Positions 16,402 through 23,594 of a stretch of 64,000 bases of DNA are shown in pieces (positions within the stretch are counted from its first letter, which is position 1; every line of letters begins with the position of its first letter). The notes beneath the pieces are model-generated. The model saw only the letters and a list, made by a program, of their open reading frames with translations, was not told the origin of the DNA and ran no database searches. The translations under genes were made by a program, and so were the position numbers. The stretch is from JAAYAY01 sp964563135 (GTDB lineage: Bacteria; Planctomycetota; Planctomycetia; Pirellulales; Thermoguttaceae), in contig CAZLWV010000004.1 in the NCBI GenBank assembly GCA_964563135.1, positions 1 to 64,000 on the forward strand, written 5' to 3'.

Positions 16402-18129
16402 ATGACCGACGAAGAACTCGCCGAACTCGTTGAACTACTTCGCCGCCGAGGCACGGACCTGGAGTACGTCGAAGCAAAGAAGAGCGAAACGGCGCTGCCG
16501 AAACGCCTGTGGGAGACACTGTCGGCGCTCGGCAATCAGCGGGGTGGGGGGATCATCATTCTCGGGCTCGACGAACTCGAGCGGTTTGCCACCGTCGGCG
16601 TAAGGGACGTGAAGAAGGTGCAGGCCGATCTGGCGAGCCTTTGCGACGAAATAGAGCCCCCCTTGCGCCCGCTGATCCGAGTGCACGACTTCGAAGGGCA
16701 GCAACTGGTCGTTGCCGAGGTCCCGGAGGTCGGCCTGGAACAGAAACCATGCTACTACCGGGGAAGCGGTCTCTATACAGGCTCGTTTGTTCGCGTGGCC
16801 GACGGCGATCGCCAGATGAGCCAGTACGAAGTCCATGCCCTCCTGGAGAACCGAAGCCAGCCCCGCCACGACTTGGAAGCCGTTGAAGGCGCGAGCTTGG
16901 AAGATCTGGACGCGGAACTGTTGCAGCAGTTCTTCAGCCGAGTGCGCCGACGCCGGCCTCGACTGGCGAGGATGAGCGACGACGAAATCCTCAGGCACAT
17001 GCATGTCGTCGATGCCGAGGGGCGGGTCTCGCTGGCTGGAGTGCTGTGTTTCGGCCGCCAGCCCCAGCAATGGTTCCCGGCGCTAACGATTACCTTCCTT
17101 CATTATCCCGGCACACAAGCCGACCAACTGGGGCCGAGACGGGAGCGGTTCCTGGACAATCGCCGTTTCGACGGGCCGCTGGTCGAGGCGCTCGACGACG
17201 CGCTCCAGACGGTGGTCGGGGCGATGAGGAAACGAAACTTGATTCAAGGGCTGATTCGGGAAGAGATTCCCGAATATCCGCCCGAGGCCGTGCGAGAGGC
17301 GCTGGTCAATGCGGTTGCCCATCGCGATTACAGCCGCCTGGCGCAGGGCTCCCAAGTGCAGATCCAGATGTACCAGAACCGTCTGGAAGTGCAGAATCCC
17401 GGCGGACTATTCGGCCCGGTGAACGAAGACAACCTTGGCGAGCCCGGCGTGCAGGCCACCCGCAACCAGTATCTCATCCAGATTCTGGAGGACTTGGGGC
17501 CCGCGGAAAACCGAGGCACAGGCATTGGGACCATGGTCCGGGCGACTCGCGAGGCCCAGATGTCGCCGCCCGAGTTCGAGGATCATCGCACCTACTTCCG
17601 CGTGATTCTGAGCAACGACACGATGCTCGACGACGCCACCGTGGAGTGGCTCAACCAGTTTCAGTCGCTCTATTTGAACGAGAATCAACGCCTGGCGCTG
17701 GCCTACACGCTCCACCAGCAGGAAATCACTAACGGTATCTACCGCCGCCTGACCGGAGCCGACAGCCGGGTGGCAACTGTGGAACTGCAGGACCTGGTGC
17801 GGCGCGACCTCCTTGAACAGACGGGCACCAGACGGTGGACAAGCTATCGACTGAGCCCGTCGGCATCCGAGAGCACCGAAGCAGAGGACCGTAGCGAGGC
17901 CGCTTTTCAGGCTGGCCAACGTCGCACGGCCCAGGAGCGACAGGAGGCAATCATCGCTCTGCTTCGCAAGCGGGGGTCCGTCCCTGCCCGCGTGATCGCC
18001 GAAGAACTGGCAATCCCCAGGCCCACGGTGCGGTATGATCTGCGGAGACTTGCTGAGAATGGAACTATTGAGCGCACCGTCGACGATCCGAAGGACCCCC
18101 GAACAGAGTATAGACTACACGTCCAATAA
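16402..18129 (+). CDS. AlbA_2 (Schlafen-like) / ATPase / winged-helix protein
   Basis: The 575-aa protein starts at an ATG with GGGAGG upstream. Residues about 15-140 form the AlbA_2 or divergent-AAA domain: LEYVEAKKS, GGGIIILGLDE and YYRGSGLYTGSFVRVADGDR. Residues about 290-380 form a GHKL-like ATPase_c_4 domain: EAVREALVNAVAHRDYS, NRLEVQNPGGL and ENRGTGIGTMVRATREA. The C-terminus has a winged helix (LRKRGSVPARVIAEELAIPR, TVRYDLRRLAENG). Members are annotated as putative transcriptional regulators or ATP-binding proteins and are frequent in defence or mobile islands. Its place beside a helicase remnant and tRNA-Ser fits that pattern. DNA binding and nucleotide binding are inferred. Confidence 0.85.
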   Translation: MTDEELAELVELLRRRGTDLEYVEAKKSETALPKRLWETLSALGNQRGGGIIILGLDELERFATVGVRDVKKVQADLASLCDEIEPPLRPLIRVHDFEGQQLVVAEVPEVGLEQKPCYYRGSGLYTGSFVRVADGDRQMSQYEVHALLENRSQPRHDLEAVEGASLEDLDAELLQQFFSRVRRRRPRLARMSDDEILRHMHVVDAEGRVSLAGVLCFGRQPQQWFPALTITFLHYPGTQADQLGPRRERFLDNRRFDGPLVEALDDALQTVVGAMRKRNLIQGLIREEIPEYPPEAVREALVNAVAHRDYSRLAQGSQVQIQMYQNRLEVQNPGGLFGPVNEDNLGEPGVQATRNQYLIQILEDLGPAENRGTGIGTMVRATREAQMSPPEFEDHRTYFRVILSNDTMLDDATVEWLNQFQSLYLNENQRLALAYTLHQQEITNGIYRRLTGADSRVATVELQDLVRRDLLEQTGTRRWTSYRLSPSASESTEAEDRSEAAFQAGQRRTAQERQEAIIALLRKRGSVPARVIAEELAIPRPTVRYDLRRLAENGTIERTVDDPKDPRTEYRLHVQ

Positions 18130-18151
18130 GGCTTCGCCGAGCTCGCTAAAC

Positions 18152-18206
18152 AGCTTGCTAAGACCTTGCTGATTTAGCAAGCTCTTAGCAAGCTCTTAGC
18201 AAGCTC
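18152..18206. repeat. Perfect 10-bp inverted repeat fused to 11-bp tandem repeats
   Basis: AGCTTGCTAA (18152-18161) pairs perfectly with TTAGCAAGCT (18174-18183) around a 12-base loop. The right arm is the first of three 11-base tandem units TAGCAAGCTCT spanning about 18175-18206. It begins 23 bases after the AlbA_2 stop codon. The copies offer three alternative pairings for the left arm. It may serve as a terminator-like structure or operator array. Confidence 0.65.
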
Positions 18207-18790
18207 AACGTGCCCGGCAGTCACAGAGAAAACAAGGACTTCCTCACTCCGCCTGTACTGCACCTGACGCTGCATTTCCTTGGGGAAATCGTGGCCAACA
18301 GGATCGACATGGTACGGCGGGCGTTGGCGAATGTGCGTATGGCCGATGAGCCCGGTTCGATGGAGCAACAGCGGTTGGAAGAGCACAGAATACCGTTGGA
18401 TTTGCCATCATCGCGGCAATTTACCCTCGTGGAGTGGGGGTTGGGTGAGTCTGAAGAGGCACATTCAGTTGGGGGGAAGGGGATTGCCAGCACGGCTGGT
18501 TCCTGCGACGATAGGATGATTCACAGGCACCTGCATACGGTGCTTGGACGCGGTTCTATGATCCGGGTTGCTCGACCCGGGGGACTGTTCGACGGTTCCG
18601 ATGAATTGGCCGGTGGACGAGGCTGCGGCGGAATCGGGTGCACGCAGGAGCTGGGTCAAAGGCGGTGCCCGCGTCGGAAAAAGTGGCTGAAGACAACGAG
18701 AAGGTGCTCGCTGCGGCCGGCAAGATGCTCCAGATCCATGGTCTTTCGCCTTCCTGCGCGGAGAAGTCTGCGAACTGAAGTCCACCACCT
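18207..18790. other. Non-coding or decayed DNA
   Basis: Several overlapping frames of 70-90 codons occur on both strands, but none shows a recognisable domain and they exclude each other. The only structure I see is a small stem, CCGGGT (18563-18568) with ACCCGG (18575-18580). This is probably the right part of the decayed island plus the trkH promoter region. Confidence 0.4.
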
Positions 18791-20167
18791 ATGGTTCAAC
18801 TCTCGGGATCCATTCAAAAGTACCCGGCCCGGGTATCGGTTCTGGCCTACGGCGCCTTGATTCTGGCGGGCGCCCTCCTGCTGCGGCTGCCCCTTTGCGG
18901 CGGAACAGAAAAGCGGCCCATCAGCATGCTGGACGCCGTTTTCACATCGACCAGCGCAACCTGCGTGACCGGCCTGTCGGTCCGGTCGACGGAGCACGCC
19001 TTCTCGATCTGGGGGCAATGGGTCATCTTGCTTCTGATCCAGATCGGCGGTATCGGCATCATGACCCTGACGACATTCGTGATCTTCCAGTTCAGCCGCC
19101 AGGCGTCGCTGCGCCAGCGCGTGGTGCTTGCAGAGAGTCTGGGAGCGGATGCCACCGCAGATTTCCGCTGGATCATTCGCAATATCCTGATGTTCACGTT
19201 TGTTACCGAAGGGCTCGGAGCCGCCATCCTGACGGTGAGAAACCTGCTGGACCAGTCTCCGCTCTCCGCCTTGTGGCATGGTGTCTTTCATTCTGTATCG
19301 GCATTCTGCAATGCGGGCTTCGCGCTCCACGACGACAATCTCACACGGTACCAGGGAGATGTGGTGGTCAATCTGACCATCGCCGCGCTGATTGTTGCCG
19401 GCGGCATCGGCTTTCCGGTAGCACTCGATGTGAGGCGGAACTGGCACGGCTCGTGGAAGGATCGCTGGGAACGGTATCAGGTGCATTCGAAGCTGATGTT
19501 GATCGGAACGGTCGGACTGATCCTGGGAGGGGCGATCGTCATCCTGCTCCTGGAATGGGACGGAATTCTCCGGGGAATGCCGATCTGGAAACGCCCGCTC
19601 GTGGTCCTCTTCCACAGCGTGTCCAGCCGGACCGCGGGGTTCAATACCGTCGACCTCGCCGCCATGAGCAATGCCAGTCTGTTTATCACGATCCTCCTGA
19701 TGCTGGTCGGAGCGGGTGCCTGCTCCACGGCGGGCGGCTTCAAAGTCTCGACGTTGATGGTGCTCCTTGCTCAATCGCGGGCCGCGTTCAGCGGGCAACT
19801 GAAATTGAATGTCTTTCGTCGGACCATCCCGCAGGAGACCGTTCAGCGCGCTACAGTTACGGCGATGCTGTACATCCTCGCCACCTTTGTCGCCCTGACG
19901 CTGCTGGTGGCCTTCGAGCAGTCGAGCCAGCCTCATCCCGATTCCGCGGACCAGTTTCTCGACGCTTTCTTCGAGGTGGTCTCTGCATTGGGAACCGTCG
20001 GGCTCAGTACCGGACTGACTACCCAATTGACCGCCGCCGGCAGGATCATCGTGATTCTTCTGATGTTCGTGGGGCGACTCGGGCCGATCTCCGTGTTTGC
20101 GGCGCTGTCGAGGAGCCAACAACCAGACCGTCTCGAGTATCCCCAGACGTCCGTATTGATTGGATAG
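18791..20167 (+). CDS. trkH: TrkH/KtrB-type potassium uptake membrane subunit
   Basis: The 458-aa polytopic membrane protein has four pore-loop repeats. Their filter segments are readable: TSATCVTGLSV, SAFCNAGFALH, SSRTAGFNTVD and SALGTVGLSTG. Each supplies the conserved filter Gly that selects potassium. Each is preceded and followed by hydrophobic helices, as expected for the eight-helix TrkH/KtrB fold. The length is shorter than E. coli TrkH and closer to KtrB. The trkA gene follows after three bases, so the two form a translationally linked operon for potassium import. The start ATG is the first in frame. Confidence 0.93.
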   Translation: MVQLSGSIQKYPARVSVLAYGALILAGALLLRLPLCGGTEKRPISMLDAVFTSTSATCVTGLSVRSTEHAFSIWGQWVILLLIQIGGIGIMTLTTFVIFQFSRQASLRQRVVLAESLGADATADFRWIIRNILMFTFVTEGLGAAILTVRNLLDQSPLSALWHGVFHSVSAFCNAGFALHDDNLTRYQGDVVVNLTIAALIVAGGIGFPVALDVRRNWHGSWKDRWERYQVHSKLMLIGTVGLILGGAIVILLLEWDGILRGMPIWKRPLVVLFHSVSSRTAGFNTVDLAAMSNASLFITILLMLVGAGACSTAGGFKVSTLMVLLAQSRAAFSGQLKLNVFRRTIPQETVQRATVTAMLYILATFVALTLLVAFEQSSQPHPDSADQFLDAFFEVVSALGTVGLSTGLTTQLTAAGRIIVILLMFVGRLGPISVFAALSRSQQPDRLEYPQTSVLIG

Positions 20168-20170
20168 ACC

Positions 20171-20836
20171 ATGGCTGAGACCAAGCATTTTGTCGTGATC
20201 GGTTTGGGTACGTTTGGAATGGCGATTGCCACCCGGCTTGCCGAGAACCACTGCCGTGTGACCGGGCTGGACTCCCATCGTGAACGAGTCGAAGCCATGA
20301 AAGATCGCTTGTACGAAGCGATCATCGCCGATGCCCGCGACCGGGACGCGCTGGCGCACTTGCCGCTTGCAGAAGCCAACGCGGTTGTGATTGGACTCGG
20401 CGAAGATATCACCCAATCGATTCTGGCCACGCTCCACGTCAAGGAACTCGGGGCACGGCGAATCATCGCCAAAGGCGTGACCGAGGAACACGGCAGAATC
20501 CTGAAATCCCTGGGCGTGGAGCGGGTGGTCTTTCCCGAGGCGGAAATGGCCAAGGTACTGGCGGACCGCATCACCTGGCCGAATATCCTCGACTACCTGC
20601 CGATCGATCCGGAGTACAGTCTGGCGGAAATCGTGGCTCCCGACAGCTTCGCCGGCAAAACCCTGGCACAACTGAATCTGCGGGCCGAGATCGGGATCCT
20701 CGTGGTGGGCGTCAAAGACGCCCTGTCCGGCAAGCTGCACATGCTGCCCGACGGCCTGTTTCAGTTGCAGCCCGACCAGACGCTCCTGGTTCTGGGGAAA
20801 CAGGCGAACCTGGATCGCTTGCGAGATCGGCGCTAG
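20171..20836 (+). CDS. trkA: TrkA/KtrA potassium channel regulatory subunit
   Basis: The 221-aa cytosolic protein has an N-terminal RCK Rossmann domain with VIGLGTFGMAIATRLAE and an acidic residue at the end of beta-2 (GLDSHRERV), the signature of NAD(H)/ATP binding. A C-terminal TrkA_C domain follows (ILVVGVKDALSG, DQTLLVLGKQANLDRLRD). The single-RCK length matches KtrA rather than the double TrkA of E. coli. It forms a ring under the TrkH/KtrB channel and gates it in response to nucleotide. Three bases separate it from trkH. Confidence 0.92.
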   Translation: MAETKHFVVIGLGTFGMAIATRLAENHCRVTGLDSHRERVEAMKDRLYEAIIADARDRDALAHLPLAEANAVVIGLGEDITQSILATLHVKELGARRIIAKGVTEEHGRILKSLGVERVVFPEAEMAKVLADRITWPNILDYLPIDPEYSLAEIVAPDSFAGKTLAQLNLRAEIGILVVGVKDALSGKLHMLPDGLFQLQPDQTLLVLGKQANLDRLRDRR

Positions 20837-20964
20837 GGTCCGGCTGCCGCTCATGCGACGCAAACACCCGCCAGAAACAGCCGATTTCCAGATCGCCTCC
20901 CGTTGCAGTCGCTGCTCGACGGCGGCAGGCCTCGAGGTTGCTTCCGGCGCGGTCGTCCAAGGCG

Positions 20965-23289
20965 TCAATCCACGCCAGTTAACTCGAGACGGTCCACATA
21001 AACTGCCTCGATCGCCGATTGCCCCCCGTCCTTGAACGGCCCCGGGCCGACCCACAGGTATTGGTCCGCCTCCGGCGCCCAGGTGGTGACCTCGTACCAC
21101 TGGTATCCATCCTGGACCGCGGCGGTGTCTGGCTGGATCTGCCCCCAGCTCTTCTTCCGGCCCACATCGTAAACGCCCGCCCAGAAAGCGCTCCCCGTCC
21201 GTTCGGTCTTTGCCACCCGCACTCGCACGCGCAGCCTGTACCTGGCTCCCGGTTCAAATACGGCCGGATTCACATGCCATTGCAGGCACCACTCGTGGTG
21301 GCTGTTGAACAACTGGATCGCAGACCCGTCCTCGGCCTGTTCGTCGGGCACGCGCTTGCCCCACTCTCCGGGGCGTCCGAGGCTCAGCATGCGATCTTCG
21401 ATCACCAGGCGATCGGCACGCCGCTGGCCGGCGGCGGAAGAGGGAGGTGTCGTGGGACAGTCTTCGAGTCGTTTGCTGAGCGTTGCCAGATAATCGGTGT
21501 GCCGCGGGTGGCTTTCCGAAATGTGCGTGATTCCGCCTTCGGCGATGCCGGCCAGGAATTTTCGGGCGAGTGTGCCGTATTCAGGGGCGATGCCGACGGG
21601 CGTCAATACCCCGCCACGGTCTTCGAGCGCCACCGTCGTGGCAGGCCACCGCTCGAGTTGGGCGTAAATCACCGGCAAGGCGCTCATACGCACATTGTAG
21701 CTGAACGCCGGATCGTCCTTGACCAGCTCTTCGGCCTCCGCCCACAGGCGGGCCGCGCTGTCGAAAAAGGCGTCCGTGTAGAAAGACGCTGTCGGCGGAG
21801 ACCCGATCTGCAGCACGCTCTCGTCGCCCTTGACCAGCGCCTGCAACTGGTCGAAGTACTGCCGTATCGGCCTGGCGGCGGGACCATAGTAGCCCTGGAA
21901 GAAGTCGCGATACAGCGGTTCAATATCCTGATCCGGATTCCAGAGCAGCTTGGCCAGAATCCACGCCCTCAACTCGGCAAACTCGGCATGCGGCGCCTGA
22001 TACGCCCCCTGTTCGAACAGGCCCACCACGTGGTTGGCGCGGAAGAACTGCACGTTTCCCTGCAGGCAGCCGAAATTCGGATGCGGACTCACGTAATGCG
22101 CGAAGTTGGTCGTGTAATCCCACACGTAGAGTTTGTCGGTGATGGCCGACCAGCCTTCGATATCGTCGACAAACCTGCGATTCTGTTCGTAGGTGCTGGC
22201 GTTCAAGGGCACCGAGAAATCGCACTCGATCGTACACAGCCGGGGCACCACGTTGTGCCTCGGCTTGAGCGTCTTGGGAGGATGGCGAGTGTACTGGTAG
22301 GCCAGCGTCTCGATCCAGACATCGGGAAACTCCTTCTCGACCGCCTCGGCCACCTGGTTGACAAACTGGATCATCGTGCCCGACGGCGAACCTTCACGCT
22401 CGTCGATTTCCCGGCAGCTTGCACAGCGGCACCAACCGGCCCAGTCGTTCTGGCTGACGCTGAACAGCTTGGCCTGGGGATCGCGACGGATCCGCGCCAG
22501 CACGCGATCGGTCACGATCCGCACCACGTCCGGGTTGGTCAGGCAGAGCTGGGCATGCTCGGCCGTGCGTTTGCCGTCCAGTTCGCTGTAGTATTCCGGG
22601 TGTTGGGCGAAGAACTCGCCGGGAGGCATGAGCTGGTCGAATGTGTGCACGAACAAGTCCCCGCCGAAGCGGATCTTGCCGCCGTGTTTGTCCTCCAGCG
22701 CGGGCCGATTCCCGTTCACCTTGCACCGCGCTGCGAAATCCCCGTCAAACATCCCCCACCAGAAAGGCTCCCGCATGGCAAAGGCGGGGATCTGCGTCTC
22801 GTCAAGCTGAGGAACCACCCACGAGTCGAGCTTCGGGATGCAACTGTGATGCTTGGCGTACCAGCGGCATCCGCCATACTGTTCCAGCAATTCGTACACT
22901 CCATACAGCGTTCCGCGGACCCGGCCGCCGATGATCAGCAGGTGAGGAGATCGTGTCAGAATCCGAAAACCGTCGTCCCCGAGCTTGCCCGGGGTGGCAG
23001 GCTCGCCAAGCACGGTCTCCGTGTGCCGCGTGACGCCCAGCAGGATTGCCTTTGCCGGCAAGGGTTGATCATCGGCGAGAATCGGCAACTGGGCCCCGGT
23101 CATCTCCCTGGTCAGTCGCTGCAGTTCGTCGGCGGCATAGATCTGGGAAGGCGACGCGTCAGCGGGACGCACAATGGCAAACTGGCTCGCCCCGTTGGCA
23201 GCCAGAGTCAGGCCGCTCTCCTCGGCCAGGACCGCCGAACTGGTCAACATGAGCAGCCCGAAGAAGAACACGTGACGACAACGAGCCAT
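20965..23289 (-). CDS. DUF4838 protein (glycoside-hydrolase-like), exported
   Basis: The ATG at 23289 (MARCRHVFFFGLLMLTSSAV) gives a clean signal peptide; the longer frame begins with GTG and is not preferred. The 774-aa protein has an N-terminal alpha-glucuronidase/GH20-type accessory domain: YAADELQRLTREMTGAQLP, ILLGVTRHT and LYGVYELLEQYGGCRWY. A large DUF4838 TIM-barrel-like region follows, with SVSQNDWAGWCRCASC and YQYTRHPPKTLKPRHN. A C-terminal jelly-roll-like domain begins near residue 640. The fold suggests polysaccharide hydrolysis and the protein is exported, but catalytic acids are not proven. Planctomycetes and Bacteroidetes encode many. Confidence 0.83.
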   Translation of the reverse strand: MARCRHVFFFGLLMLTSSAVLAEESGLTLAANGASQFAIVRPADASPSQIYAADELQRLTREMTGAQLPILADDQPLPAKAILLGVTRHTETVLGEPATPGKLGDDGFRILTRSPHLLIIGGRVRGTLYGVYELLEQYGGCRWYAKHHSCIPKLDSWVVPQLDETQIPAFAMREPFWWGMFDGDFAARCKVNGNRPALEDKHGGKIRFGGDLFVHTFDQLMPPGEFFAQHPEYYSELDGKRTAEHAQLCLTNPDVVRIVTDRVLARIRRDPQAKLFSVSQNDWAGWCRCASCREIDEREGSPSGTMIQFVNQVAEAVEKEFPDVWIETLAYQYTRHPPKTLKPRHNVVPRLCTIECDFSVPLNASTYEQNRRFVDDIEGWSAITDKLYVWDYTTNFAHYVSPHPNFGCLQGNVQFFRANHVVGLFEQGAYQAPHAEFAELRAWILAKLLWNPDQDIEPLYRDFFQGYYGPAARPIRQYFDQLQALVKGDESVLQIGSPPTASFYTDAFFDSAARLWAEAEELVKDDPAFSYNVRMSALPVIYAQLERWPATTVALEDRGGVLTPVGIAPEYGTLARKFLAGIAEGGITHISESHPRHTDYLATLSKRLEDCPTTPPSSAAGQRRADRLVIEDRMLSLGRPGEWGKRVPDEQAEDGSAIQLFNSHHEWCLQWHVNPAVFEPGARYRLRVRVRVAKTERTGSAFWAGVYDVGRKKSWGQIQPDTAAVQDGYQWYEVTTWAPEADQYLWVGPGPFKDGGQSAIEAVYVDRLELTGVD

Positions 23290-23594
23290 GGAGCTGCTCC
23301 ACTGGACCAAGGAAGCGAAGGGAAACCCGGCTTGCCGCCGGCCGAGCTTATTCTAACGGGGAGAGACTGCTGATTCAAACCAGGCTCAGAGACGGAACCC
23401 AAGGTGGTGCAGGACTGCTGGAGCCGATCTGCCGGCCAGAGGAAGCAGTCGGATGGCGGCGAGCGCTGTCCGGTGGTAGGCTACAAATGTCTTGAAACCC
23501 AGGCGGAAACAGATGTCGTGGCGCGGCCGTCTGCACGGGCGCGCCGGGCGGGTTTCTACTGGCGATCCAACCGTCGACGGAGTAATCCTTGTTC
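23290..23594. other. Divergent promoter region, no gene
   Basis: These 305 bases separate the divergent DUF4838 and heme/PD40/TPR genes. No coding signal or clear repeat is visible. A GGAG ribosome-binding site precedes the plus-strand start. Confidence 0.4.

Noticed and set aside
15558..18790. Attachment-site direct repeat of the tRNA-Ser 3' end
   Set aside because: I looked for a second copy of the tRNA 3' end (GTTCGAGTCCCATGC) to the right and found none, so no att pair is claimed.
18210..18860. 216-aa plus-strand open frame before trkH
   Set aside because: No domain, overlaps the trkH start, and competes with frames on both strands; more likely non-coding.
18656..21100. 814-aa minus-strand open frame
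   Set aside because: It is the shadow of trkH and trkA, which have clear family motifs on the plus strand.
21019..23373. 784-aa plus-strand open frame
   Set aside because: Antisense of the DUF4838 gene, without start signals or recognisable domains.
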